Made by a program: the position numbers and the translations under genes
Source of the DNA: JADZEM01 sp046328125
Lineage (GTDB): Bacteria; Chloroflexota; UBA6077; JACCZL01
Length of the DNA stretch: 64,000 nucleotides
Direction: 5' to 3'
Assembly (NCBI GenBank): GCA_046328125.1
Contig: JAXLXF010000005.1
Span: 62,001 to 126,000, forward strand
Part shown: piece by piece, positions 1-8,562 of the stretch
Position numbering within the stretch: position 1 is the stretch's first letter
Layout of the letters: the number at the start of each line of letters is the position of its first letter
Notes under the pieces: model-generated
What the model saw: only the letters and a program-made list of their open reading frames with translations
Told to the model about the DNA's origin: nothing
The model's database searches: none

Positions 1-1326
1 CTCGTCTCGGCCGGTTGCCCGACGCAGATCCTCGACCTGCTCTGCGACCACATCCGGACCGCCCGCGACGAAGAGGTGGTCAGGATGCGGCCGTTCGAGC
101 TGGCGGACCGCTGGAGCGTGGATCGGCGCGAGACGCTGGGCGTCTTTCTGAAAGCGACGGTGGCGGGCCTGCTGACGATGACCTGGGACGTGCTCTGTCC
201 GGGCTGTCGAATCGGAAAGTCCGAGGTCGGCACGCTCAAGGACCTGGGCGCTCAGGCGCACTGCGACGCCTGCAACATCGTGTTCGACGCCTCGTTCGAC
301 CAGCTGGTGGAGGTGCGTTTCGCGCCGGCGCCGGCCGTGCGCCGGGTCGTTCCGCGCGAGTTCTGTATCGGCGGACCGATGCGGACACCGCACGTCGTGG
401 CGCAGTTGCCGCTGGCGCCCGGCGAGCGTCGAGAGCTGCGCTGCCGAGTCGGGGCCGGCATCTTCCGGGCGCGGGCCGCCGGCGCCGCGACTGCCGCCGG
501 TCTGGAGGTCTCGGCCGACGCCGATGACCGGACCGTCCGACTGACCGTTACGCCTGACGGCATCGAGCCGGGTCACGTGCGGGCCGGGCCGGGCGAGCTC
601 GTCCTGGAGGTCGAGAACCGGCTCGATCGTGCCACGGCGTTCGCGCTGGAAGACACGCGCTGGCCGGACACCGTCGCGACGGCCGCCGTCGTCAGCACGA
701 TGCCGGAGTTCCGCGACCTGTTCTCCTCTGAAGTGCTGGCTCCTGGGCTTCAACTCGGGGTCACCCGTCTGGCGTTCTTGTTCACCGACCTGACCGGCTC
801 GACGGCGCTGTATCAACGGGTCGGACAGGCACGGGCGTTCAGGATCGTCCAGGATCAGTTCGCGCTGCTCGGGGAAGCGATAGCCTCGCACAACGGCGCT
901 ATCGTCAAGACGATCGGCGACGCGGTGATGGCGACGTTCCCAACTGGCGGCGACGCGCTCTCAGCCGGCCTGGAGATTCAGCGCGCGATCCGCCGGCTCG
1001 ACCTGCGCGGCGATGCCGACCCGTCCGAGCTGGTGCGGGTCGGCATCCACCAGGGGCCGTGTGTGGCGGTGACGGCAAACGACCGGCTCGACTACTTTGG
1101 CACGACCGTCAACATCGCCTCGCGCGTCGAGCACGAGGCGCGTGGCGGCGAGGTCGCGGCGACAGCAGAGGTCTGCGAGTCGCCGGACGGCCAGGCCGTG
1201 CTGGCGCAGGCTGGCCTGCGGCCGGAGCTGGTGCTCGCTCGCCTGAAAGGCATCGAGGAGCCAGTTCGGCTGTACCGGCTGCGCCCACTCGGCGACGCGC
1301 GAGCTATCGGCCCGGACGGACCGTAA
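1..1326 (+). CDS. Class III adenylate/guanylate cyclase with DUF5939-like N-terminus (5'-truncated)
   Basis: Predicted signalling enzyme that makes a cyclic nucleotide from ATP or GTP. The frame is open from base 1, so the true start lies outside the window; 441 residues are visible. An N-terminal region with two Cys pairs (CPGC at 66-69, CDAC at 88-91) could bind zinc and resembles the DUF5939 domain often fused to cyclases. The cyclase domain follows: first metal Asp263 in FTDLTGST, Lys303 and second metal Asp307 in VKTIGDAVMA, then Asp364, Asn371 and Arg375 in DYFGTTVNIASR. The catalytic set therefore looks complete. Nucleotide specificity cannot be settled by eye. No transmembrane segment is visible, so the protein is probably cytoplasmic. 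Confidence 0.9.
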   Translation, partial: LVSAGCPTQILDLLCDHIRTARDEEVVRMRPFELADRWSVDRRETLGVFLKATVAGLLTMTWDVLCPGCRIGKSEVGTLKDLGAQAHCDACNIVFDASFDQLVEVRFAPAPAVRRVVPREFCIGGPMRTPHVVAQLPLAPGERRELRCRVGAGIFRARAAGAATAAGLEVSADADDRTVRLTVTPDGIEPGHVRAGPGELVLEVENRLDRATAFALEDTRWPDTVATAAVVSTMPEFRDLFSSEVLAPGLQLGVTRLAFLFTDLTGSTALYQRVGQARAFRIVQDQFALLGEAIASHNGAIVKTIGDAVMATFPTGGDALSAGLEIQRAIRRLDLRGDADPSELVRVGIHQGPCVAVTANDRLDYFGTTVNIASRVEHEARGGEVAATAEVCESPDGQAVLAQAGLRPELVLARLKGIEEPVRLYRLRPLGDARAIGPDGP

Positions 1327-1331
1327 CCGAG

Positions 1332-1571
1332 TCAGCGGCGACGCAGATGGTCGTGCGGGCGGCTGGCCGTGACGGCCCTCTCTCGCTGGTAGAACAGCCA
1401 GAACGCGGGGAACGTCGAGATGACGGCGAGCCCGATCAGGGCCGGGTCGCCGAACAACCGACCGGTGACGGCCAGGGCGACGGTCACGAACGCGAGCGAC
1501 GCCAGCGCAAGCGTGAAGAGGAACGGATCCCGCATCCAGGCGCGTTGGTGGCGAGACTCACGGCTCGGCAT
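1332..1571 (-). CDS. Small two-helix membrane protein, unknown function
   Basis: A 79-residue protein that I do not recognise. A basic N-terminus is followed by two hydrophobic stretches (about residues 16-37 and 42-61) and an Arg/His-rich tail, a pattern typical of a small inner-membrane protein with both ends in the cytoplasm. It converges on the cyclase gene, and the two stop codons are only a few bases apart. The sequence is clearly membrane-like rather than a G+C-driven open frame, which is the main reason for calling it. Confidence 0.55.
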   Translation of the reverse strand: MPSRESRHQRAWMRDPFLFTLALASLAFVTVALAVTGRLFGDPALIGLAVISTFPAFWLFYQRERAVTASRPHDHLRRR

Positions 1572-1730
1572 CAGGAGCTCCTATGACGTAGCGAGTCGCC
1601 CACCGATTGGCGATGAGGCTCATGCCATCACTGTACTGTCAAGCCGCGTGCCGGGGCACGCCTTCACCATACCAGTACGAACGAAGCGGCGCCGTGGATG
1701 CACGGTGACCGCTCAGATCCGTTCGGTCGC

Positions 1731-2519
1731 TCACCGAGGCGGAACCCGGGTGGCGTTGGGATTCACAGGCTGGACCGGCGGCGGCGGCGCGGTTGTCGCC
1801 CGAGTGGGCGGCGGCGCCGGAATGCGGGTCGGGATCGGGATCTGGGTGCGTGGCGGCACGACGGCCGGGCCGGTCCCAGAGGGCGGCGCCACGGCCGGCG
1901 GTGTTGTTGGACGAGCTGTCGGCGCTGTGACGGGCTGGCGGCCAGCGCCAATCGAGAACTGCCAGCGGTAGCCGCCCAACTGGCCGTGCTCGTCCCGGGC
2001 CTGAATCCGCACCTCGTGGGTACCGCTGGCGAACGTGCGCACGAAGCTGACCGTCTTCACTCGAATCGACGGCCCGCCGACCTCGATCGGGACTGCCTCG
2101 CCGTCCACGTACGCCATCACGTCCGTCAGGTCGCCGGTGCCGCTGATCCGCGCGCCGATCACGATGTCGCCGGCCGGCAGGTTCGCGCCTGGGGCAGGCT
2201 GGAGGCCGCTGATGATCGGGGCGACGCCGGGCGACGAGGCCGGGCTCGCGACGGCGAAGGCGTCCGGGGACGGCGACGGTGGCGCCGGGTCAGGCACGAC
2301 CGGCGTCGGCGAAGGGAGCAGCGCCCCGGCCGCCGCGAGGGTGGGTGGCGGGAGAGCGCTCTCCAGGCGAACCGGCGTGCCACCAGCGATGGGCGGTGCG
2401 CCCTCGCGTGGTCGCTGGATCGCCGGAGGCGTGTTGCACGCAACCAGCAGCATCATGGCGGCGAGACACGCCCCACACGACCGCGGGAGCGACGGTGCAG
2501 ATTGATGGCTTTGGGTCAC
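1731..2519 (-). CDS. Proline-rich lipoprotein with Ig-like module, unknown function
   Basis: A predicted 262-residue exported lipoprotein. The N-terminus has a hydrophobic segment ending in a lipobox (LLVAC, Cys at about 28), so the protein should be lipid-anchored on the outer face of the membrane. The middle (about 95-190) contains a compact beta-type stretch with the SGTHEVRIQARDEHGQ pattern seen in Ig-like or bacterial cohesion modules. Both flanks are rich in Pro, Thr and Ala and probably disordered. No enzyme motif is visible. It is transcribed divergently from the GalE-like epimerase. Confidence 0.7.
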   Translation of the reverse strand: MTQSHQSAPSLPRSCGACLAAMMLLVACNTPPAIQRPREGAPPIAGGTPVRLESALPPPTLAAAGALLPSPTPVVPDPAPPSPSPDAFAVASPASSPGVAPIISGLQPAPGANLPAGDIVIGARISGTGDLTDVMAYVDGEAVPIEVGGPSIRVKTVSFVRTFASGTHEVRIQARDEHGQLGGYRWQFSIGAGRQPVTAPTARPTTPPAVAPPSGTGPAVVPPRTQIPIPTRIPAPPPTRATTAPPPPVQPVNPNATRVPPR

Positions 2520-2762
2520 AAACGCTCTCGGCGCCGTGCTGGCTCGCGGCAGGCGCTCTGGACACCGCGCGCGCAGCTACGGCGGCGCGATGATACGGGA
2601 CGAGTGCGAGCGAACGTCAAGGTTTCCTCCTGGCCGGCGCGTCTGGTTGACCGGGTGTGACTCGATTGTGTGCCCGGAGAAACGCCGATTGGCTCCGTGC
2701 TCGTTCTGTACACTAGTTCCCGCTTCATCCCTGTCAGACCGCGGTAGGAGAGTGTCACCGTT

Positions 2763-3725
2763 ATGGCGGTTCCAGCCAGGACACGCGCCCTGGTCACCGG
2801 CGGCGCCGGTTTCATTGGCTCGCACGTCGTCGACGCGTACGTCGCGGCCGGCCTCGACGTGGCCGTCGTAGACAACCTGACGACCGGCTCGCGGTCGAAC
2901 CTGAACCCGGCCGCCCGCCTGTACGAGGTGGACATCCGTGACGGCGCAGCCCTCGACCGCGTGTTCGAGGCCGAGCGGCCAGAGGTCGTGAGCCACCAGG
3001 CAGCGCAGGCCAGCGTGCGCGCCTCGATGGAGGACGCGCCGCGAGATGCCGCGATCAACATTCTCGGGTCGGTGAACGTCCTGGAGGCGTGTCGGAAGCA
3101 CGGCGTCCGCAAGCTGATCTACGCCGCGACGGGCGGCGCGGCGGTTGGCGAGCCGAAGTACCTGCCGGTGGACGAAGACCACCCGGTCGAGCCGCTCAGC
3201 CCGTACGGCGCCTCGAAGCACGCCGTCGAGCACTTCGTCACGCTGTACCACCACAACTGGAATCTCGACACGACCATCCTGCGCTACGCCAACATCTACG
3301 GCCCGCGTCAGGACCCGCGCGGCGAGGCCGGCGTCATCGCGATCTTCGCGGGGCTGATGATCGCCGGCGGACGGCCGGTCGTCTACGGCAGTGGCGAGCA
3401 GGAGCGGGACTACGTCTACGTGGAAGACGTCGCGCGGGCGAACGTCCTGGCGCTCCAGAAGGGCAGCGGGCGCATGTTCAACATCGGCACCGGCGTGCCG
3501 ACGTCCGTGAACGCCCTGTTCGAGCACCTGGCCGAGCTGACGGGCTACGGCGAGCCGGCCCGTCACGAGCCGCCGCTGCCCGGCGAGGTGTTCCGGATCT
3601 TCGTCACCAACGACCGGGCGCGCGCCGAGCTGGGGTGGCAGCCGTCCGTCTCGCTGGACGAGGGGCTGCGCCGAACGGTCGAGTACGTTCGTTCGAAAGC
3701 CGCCGCCGATGGAGGGGCGTCTTGA
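2763..3725 (+). CDS. galE: NAD-dependent nucleotide-sugar epimerase, UDP-glucose 4-epimerase type
   Basis: Extended short-chain dehydrogenase (320 residues) that probably interconverts UDP-glucose and UDP-galactose or a related sugar nucleotide. The NAD-binding motif TGGAGFIG lies at residues 12-19. The catalytic Tyr148-x3-Lys152 pair lies in PYGASKH, and the TGGA segment before it supplies the usual Ser/Thr position. Downstream are the typical NIYGPRQDP and GSGEQERDYVYVEDVA motifs. The ATG is preceded by AGGAG at suitable spacing. The family (GalE, RmlB-like and C4/C5 epimerases) is clear; the exact substrate is inferred. The window also has several glycan membrane proteins that could use the product. 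Confidence 0.85.
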   Translation: MAVPARTRALVTGGAGFIGSHVVDAYVAAGLDVAVVDNLTTGSRSNLNPAARLYEVDIRDGAALDRVFEAERPEVVSHQAAQASVRASMEDAPRDAAINILGSVNVLEACRKHGVRKLIYAATGGAAVGEPKYLPVDEDHPVEPLSPYGASKHAVEHFVTLYHHNWNLDTTILRYANIYGPRQDPRGEAGVIAIFAGLMIAGGRPVVYGSGEQERDYVYVEDVARANVLALQKGSGRMFNIGTGVPTSVNALFEHLAELTGYGEPARHEPPLPGEVFRIFVTNDRARAELGWQPSVSLDEGLRRTVEYVRSKAAADGGAS

Positions 3726-3764
3726 GGCCGTCTTCGCTCACGGACGGCTCAGGCGAGGGAAGCG

Positions 3765-4319
3765 TCACGGCGGCGGCTCGGCGAGGTCGAGCTCGGTCTT
3801 GATCACTTCCCCCGCGCGACGGGAGCGCATCGGCAGGCCGGTCTCGCGCAGGAAGGCGAGCATTCGTCGGTTCTCGGCCAGCACGTCGGCGGTCATGGTG
3901 TGGATGCCGCGCCGGCGCGCGGCGGCCACCAGCGCCCAGAACAAGGCTGACCCGATGCCGTGGTGCTGGAGGCGGTCCTCGACAATCAGGGCAAACTCGG
4001 CGGCATCCCCGTCGTGGCGGTCGTAGCGGATCACGCCGACGATCTCCTCGGCGTCGGCCTGCCCCTCCACCGCCACAATCGCCAGCCGACGGTCGAAGTC
4101 CACCGTGGTGAAGTAGGCGGCGCGCTCGTCAGTCAAGGCCGGCAGCGGAGAGAAGAAGCGGAAGAAGATCGAGTCCCGCGAGAGGCGACCGTGGAATGCC
4201 TGGAGACGACCCACGTCGGCAGGGTTGATCGGGCGCAGCCGAATCGAGCTGCCGTCTGGCAGGATGGCCTCGCACTCCAGGTCGGCCGGGCAGGCCACGG
4301 GGTGGAGATCGCCGCTCAT
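3765..4319 (-). CDS. GNAT-family N-acetyltransferase
   Basis: A 184-residue Gcn5-related acetyltransferase. After LRPINPADVGRLQAFHGRLS, typical of the acetyltransferase domain that also occurs fused to acyl-CoA synthetases, come the core strands IVGVIRYDR and AEFALIVED. Next is the acetyl-CoA site HHGIGSALFWALVAAARRRG. The substrate (small molecule or protein lysine) is unknown. The frame stays open to GTG codons at 4340. I prefer the ATG at 4319, because the longer version would take up nearly all of the short promoter space shared with the divergent glycerol kinase gene. Confidence 0.8.
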   Translation of the reverse strand: MSGDLHPVACPADLECEAILPDGSSIRLRPINPADVGRLQAFHGRLSRDSIFFRFFSPLPALTDERAAYFTTVDFDRRLAIVAVEGQADAEEIVGVIRYDRHDGDAAEFALIVEDRLQHHGIGSALFWALVAAARRRGIHTMTADVLAENRRMLAFLRETGLPMRSRRAGEVIKTELDLAEPPP

Positions 4320-4349
4320 AACACCACAGTACACCACCACGACACGGTC

Positions 4350-4368
4350 TATACTCCTTCACTGGAGG
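4350..4368 (+). promoter_or_regulatory. Candidate -10 box and ribosome binding site of glpK
   Basis: TATACT at 4350-4355 resembles a sigma-70 -10 box, but I see no good -35 upstream. If it is real the leader is short. GGAGG at 4364-4368 sits 7 bases before the GTG at 4376 and supports that start; the nearby ATG at 4372 is out of frame. Confidence 0.4.
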
Positions 4369-4375
4369 CGGATGC

Positions 4376-5893
4376 GTGAACGAGGCTGGTCGCGGATACA
4401 TCCTCGCGCTCGACAACGGGACGACGGGCTCTGCGGCGCTCGTGTTCGACCGGCGGGGCAACCCGGTCGGCATGGCGGACCGCGAGATCCGGCAGGGGTA
4501 TCCAGAGCCCGGCTGGGTCGAGCACGATCCTCACGAGATCTACCGGACGACGCTCGCCGTCGCGCGGGAGGCACTCGACAGTGCCGGGGTCACCAGTAAG
4601 CAGCTGGCGGCCATCGGGATCACCAACCAGCGTGAGACGACGATCCTCTGGGACCGCAAGACCGGCGAGCCGATCGCGCCGGCGGTGGTGTGGCAGTGCC
4701 GGCGGAGCGCCCAGATCTGCCAGCGCTTGAAGCAGGCGGGCCTGGAGCCGATCGTGCGGGAGCGCACTGGCCTGGTGATTGACGCCTACTTCTCGGCCTC
4801 CAAGATCGCCTGGCTGCTCGACAACGTGCCGGGCGCCCGCGAGCGCGCCAACGCCGGCGAGCTGGCGTTCGGGACCGTGGACAGCTGGCTGCTCTGGAAG
4901 CTGACCGGCGGAGCCGTCCACGTCACCGACGTGACCAACGCCTCGCGCACCATGCTCTACAACATCCACGAGCGTCGCTGGGACAGCCTGCTGCTGGAGT
5001 CTATCGGCGTCCCGGAGTCGCTGCTGCCCGAAGTCCGACCGTCCAGCGGCATTCTGGGCGAGATCGCCGGCGAGGCGCGCGAGCTGCTCGGCGGCGCTGC
5101 CGTGCCGATCTCCGGTGTCGCTGGCGATCAGCAAGCCGCGCTGTTCGGACAGGCGTGCTTCACACCGGGCATGTCGAAGAACACGTACGGCACCGGCTCC
5201 TTTTTGTTGCTGAACACGGGTGACCGCGCCCCGAGCTCGCGGCTCGGACTGCTGACGACGGTGGCCTGGCAGGTTGGCGACCAGTACACCTACGCGCTCG
5301 AAGGGGCGGTGTTCGTGACGGGCGCGGCCGTCCAGTGGCTGCGCGACGGGCTCGGCATCATCAAGACCGCCGCCGAGACCGAGGCGCTGGCCCGGTCGGT
5401 TCCGGACACCGGCGGCGTCTACTTCGTGCCGGCGTTCGCGGGCCTGGGCGCGCCGTATTGGGACATGTACGCCAGAGGCGCCATCGTCGGGCTGACCGGC
5501 GCGACCCGCCGCGAGCACGTGGTCCGCGCGACCCTGGAGGCGATCGCGTTCCAGACCGCCGACGTGCTGGCCGGCATGCGGGACGAAGGCGGCGTCGAGG
5601 TGCCAGTCCTCCGAGTGGACGGCGGCGGCACCGCCAACAGCTTCCTGATGCAGTTCCAGTCCGACCTCCTGAATATCCCGCTCGAAGTTGCCGACGTCCA
5701 GGAGACGACCGCGCGTGGCGCCGCGTACCTGGCCGGCCTCGGCGTGGGGTTCTGGCCCGACGCGGAGGAGATCGAGCAGCAGTGGCGTCCGTCGCGACGC
5801 TACGAGCCGTCGATGTCGGACGAGCGGCGGGCCGAGCTGATGATGTCCTGGCATCGGGCGGTGGACCGGTCACGCAACTGGGCGCCGATTTGA
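4376..5893 (+). CDS. glpK: Glycerol kinase
   Basis: FGGY-family kinase of 505 residues, the usual GlpK length. It phosphorylates glycerol to sn-glycerol 3-phosphate with ATP. The phosphate-binding loop DNGTTGSAALVFD is at the N-terminus. The glycerol site is intact: Arg-Glu of NQRET, Trp of VWQCRR, Tyr of DAYFSASK and Asp of VAGDQQAALFGQ. GLGAPYWD and the ADVQETTARGAAYLAG C-terminal motif follow. One small departure is Cys where most GlpK proteins have Asp (VWQDRR). No glpF or glpD lies alongside. The next small gene begins within a few bases of the stop. Confidence 0.93.
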   Translation: MNEAGRGYILALDNGTTGSAALVFDRRGNPVGMADREIRQGYPEPGWVEHDPHEIYRTTLAVAREALDSAGVTSKQLAAIGITNQRETTILWDRKTGEPIAPAVVWQCRRSAQICQRLKQAGLEPIVRERTGLVIDAYFSASKIAWLLDNVPGARERANAGELAFGTVDSWLLWKLTGGAVHVTDVTNASRTMLYNIHERRWDSLLLESIGVPESLLPEVRPSSGILGEIAGEARELLGGAAVPISGVAGDQQAALFGQACFTPGMSKNTYGTGSFLLLNTGDRAPSSRLGLLTTVAWQVGDQYTYALEGAVFVTGAAVQWLRDGLGIIKTAAETEALARSVPDTGGVYFVPAFAGLGAPYWDMYARGAIVGLTGATRREHVVRATLEAIAFQTADVLAGMRDEGGVEVPVLRVDGGGTANSFLMQFQSDLLNIPLEVADVQETTARGAAYLAGLGVGFWPDAEEIEQQWRPSRRYEPSMSDERRAELMMSWHRAVDRSRNWAPI

Positions 5894-5895
5894 TC

Positions 5896-6108
5896 GTGCG
5901 CGCGATCCTCGTGCCGGCCGGGCTGGGTGCAGGGTTGACGATTCTGCTGGTGCTCGCCGTCATCCTGGCAGGGCGCGAGCTCGCACCGCCGCCGTCGATC
6001 CCGTGGGTCTGTGACGACACCCGCTTCGTGGCGACCGTGCCGGCCGGACGCGGCGTCGTGGGGCCGGCCGTCAGCGCCTCGCCCGGCTGCGGCGGCCAGG
6101 GCAGCTGA
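5896..6108 (+). CDS. Small single-span membrane protein, hypothetical
   Basis: A 70-residue frame starting at GTG just after the glpK stop and ending 4 bases before the preferred start of the Wzy-TPR gene. It has one hydrophobic segment (about residues 7-28), then a short extracytoplasmic tail with two Cys residues. I do not recognise it. It is called because the tight spacing suits an operon member and because it gives the downstream gene a sensible start. A TTG at 5890 is an alternative start. Without comparative data it could still be a chance frame. Confidence 0.4.
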   Translation: MRAILVPAGLGAGLTILLVLAVILAGRELAPPPSIPWVCDDTRFVATVPAGRGVVGPAVSASPGCGGQGS

Positions 6109-6112
6109 TCGG

Positions 6113-8545
6113 GTGCCCGCTACCTCGCGACGGCCGACCGCGCAGCGCACCGAGCAGGCTCCGCCGTCGGCCTCCTGGGCCGAGGCCGCCTGCCAGATCG
6201 CCGGGTTCGTGGTGCCGCTGGTGTTTCACACCTTCGGCACGGTCGCCTTCGAGTCTACCAAGGTGCTGCTGCTGCGCCTGCTCGGCCTGATCCTGGCGGT
6301 TGGCTGGCTCGGCACGGAGACCGGCAAGATCGGGGCGCAGCCAGGGCCGTTCTCCTGGTGGCGCCGATTGGGACCGGTCTGGCACGGACCGCTGCAGCCG
6401 GTCGCACTCGGCCTGCTCGGGATCGTGTGCGCCACGGCCATCGCCATGGGCGCCTCGTTGACGCCGCTCGTGAGCCTGCTCGGCTCGTGGGATCGACAGC
6501 AGGGACTCTTCACGACCCTGTCCTGGATCGTGCTGGGTGTGGCGGCGGCGCTGACGGGCCGCGAGGACGCGCGCCGTCGCTCGCTGGTCACCGTCTGGGC
6601 GCTGGGCAGCGTGCCGGTCTGTGCCTACGCCGTCGTCCAGTTCGCCCATCTCGATCCGATCTCCTGGCTGAATCAGCCGCTCGGCGTCAGCAGCACGCTC
6701 GGCTCCTCGACGGCGTTGGCGACGTATCTCGCGATGCTGGTGGCGCTCACGCTCGCCGTCACGGTCGCCGCCGGCGAGGACGCGCTCGTGCCGAGGCCAC
6801 GCCCGCGCCACTGGCGGGACTGGCTGACCGACGCGCGCGTGCGTCTCGGCGGCCTGGTGGCGCTGGTCGTCGCGCAGCTGGCGGCGCTCGCGATGACCCA
6901 GGTCCGGGGTGGCTGGCTCGCGGCGGCGGCCGGACTGTTGGCGATGTTGGCGTTCGCGCTCTGGCCGACCCGCCGGCGGCCGGTCATCGCCGGCGGCGTG
7001 GCAGCCGTGGTGGTGCTGCTCCTTGCGGGCGTCGCGTTCGCGGCGTTGCCCCGCCCAGACGTGGGTGACGGCGCGGATACGTCGGCGCGACAGCGTCTAC
7101 TGATCTGGCAGGATGCCGTGCAGGCGCTCGCTGGGCCGCGCGTCCTGATCGGCTACGGGCCGGAGACGCAGATGTTGGCACTGGAGCCGCGCTTCCCGAC
7201 CGAGCTGGCCCAGCGCTTCGAGGACGCCCGCTTCGACCGTGCCCACAACATCGTGTTGGACACGCTCCTGACGTCCGGCCTGCTCGGGCTGGCGGCGTTG
7301 CTGCTGACGGTGTATGGCGTGGTGCGCGCGGCGTTTCTGGGCAGCATCGCCGTGCTCGGGCCGAACCGCTGGCTCACGGCCGGGCTGCTCGGGGCGCTGA
7401 CGGCGAATCTGGTGGCCGGGCAGTTCGCCTTCGACACATCCGCGACCGGCGCGCTGTTCTGGATGGTGGCCGGGCTGCTGACCTCGCCGCTGGTACCCCT
7501 GGCGCAGCCGCTCGACGTGCCGGTCGCCAGCGCACGACAGACTCGACGTCAGCGCCGCGAGCGGCGCCGAAACGAGACGCTGGCGCCGGCCGTTCGCCTG
7601 CGCGCTACCGGCTTCCTGGCAGCCGGCGCGGTCGGGCTGGCGCTCGTGCCGTGGCTGACGGCGCCGTTCCTCGCCGATCTGTATCACACCCGCGCGCTCG
7701 GGCTGCGGGCCGGCGAGGCGCCCGGCTCGAGCTCGCGCCAGGAGCTGGCTGCGATCCAGTCCGTGCCGTGGCTCGACGTGCCGGTGCTGGCGCTCGCGGA
7801 CGTGTTCCTCGACCTGGCTCGCACCTCGACGCTGACCACCAGCGTGACCATCAGCTCGTTTGACGAGCTGTTCGAGAAGGCACCGTCGAACCGTGCCTCG
7901 CTGTTCGAAGCGGCCCGGCTGTCGTTGGAGCGCGCCGTCCAGCTCAACCCACGCGATCCGTACACCCACGCCGCGATGGCACGCCACTGGATGATGCGCG
8001 GCGACGCCAGCCGCGACCCGACCGAGCAGGCTGACCTGTACGGGCGGGCCGTCGAGTCGTACGACCTGGCAATCGAGGCCGGCCCGAGCCGCGTCGCGTT
8101 CTACGACGAGGCTGGGGTGGCGCTGACGCGGTGGGGGCGCTGGACGCTGGCGCTCGACCGCTTCAAGCAGGCCGATGCGCTCAGCCACCCGACCTCGGAG
8201 CGGCTAAGCCGGATGGCGGACGCGATGCTGGTGCCGGGCGACACGGCCGGCGCTCGTGCCCTCTTCGAGCAGGCGCTCCAGCTCGACGCGCGCTCGGCGC
8301 CGGCCGAAGCCGGCCTCGCCAGACTGGACCGCGCGGCCGGCAACCTCCCATCGGCGCTGGAGCATGCGCAGCGCGCCGCCCGCTTCCAGATGCGAAACTG
8401 GCAATATCAGCGAGACCTTGCGCTCACCCTCCGCGATCTCGGACAAAAACCAGAGGCGCTGGTGGCGGCCCGCGCGGCCCGCCGGCTGGCGCCAGCGTGG
8501 GAGCAGGACGATCTGACCGCGCTCGTTCAATCAGTGTCAAACTGA
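6113..8545 (+). CDS. O-antigen ligase/polymerase-like membrane protein with C-terminal TPR repeats
   Basis: About 810 residues. The first two thirds form a polytopic membrane domain of the Wzy/WaaL superfamily, with roughly a dozen hydrophobic helices. A conserved periplasmic segment, RFDRAHNIVLDTLLTSG, matches the Wzy_C pattern. The C-terminal ~200 residues are soluble tetratricopeptide repeats (for example AVQLNPRDPYTHAAMARHW and FEQALQLDARSAPAEAGLARL). Such proteins join or polymerise surface glycans at the outer face of the membrane; the glycan here is unknown. I prefer the GTG at 6113 because an in-frame ATG at 6011 would overlap the small upstream gene with a low-complexity leader. A paralogue of the same architecture lies at 31.1 kb. 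Confidence 0.8.
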   Translation: MPATSRRPTAQRTEQAPPSASWAEAACQIAGFVVPLVFHTFGTVAFESTKVLLLRLLGLILAVGWLGTETGKIGAQPGPFSWWRRLGPVWHGPLQPVALGLLGIVCATAIAMGASLTPLVSLLGSWDRQQGLFTTLSWIVLGVAAALTGREDARRRSLVTVWALGSVPVCAYAVVQFAHLDPISWLNQPLGVSSTLGSSTALATYLAMLVALTLAVTVAAGEDALVPRPRPRHWRDWLTDARVRLGGLVALVVAQLAALAMTQVRGGWLAAAAGLLAMLAFALWPTRRRPVIAGGVAAVVVLLLAGVAFAALPRPDVGDGADTSARQRLLIWQDAVQALAGPRVLIGYGPETQMLALEPRFPTELAQRFEDARFDRAHNIVLDTLLTSGLLGLAALLLTVYGVVRAAFLGSIAVLGPNRWLTAGLLGALTANLVAGQFAFDTSATGALFWMVAGLLTSPLVPLAQPLDVPVASARQTRRQRRERRRNETLAPAVRLRATGFLAAGAVGLALVPWLTAPFLADLYHTRALGLRAGEAPGSSSRQELAAIQSVPWLDVPVLALADVFLDLARTSTLTTSVTISSFDELFEKAPSNRASLFEAARLSLERAVQLNPRDPYTHAAMARHWMMRGDASRDPTEQADLYGRAVESYDLAIEAGPSRVAFYDEAGVALTRWGRWTLALDRFKQADALSHPTSERLSRMADAMLVPGDTAGARALFEQALQLDARSAPAEAGLARLDRAAGNLPSALEHAQRAARFQMRNWQYQRDLALTLRDLGQKPEALVAARAARRLAPAWEQDDLTALVQSVSN

Positions 8546-8562
8546 CGGACGGACCCGGGAAC

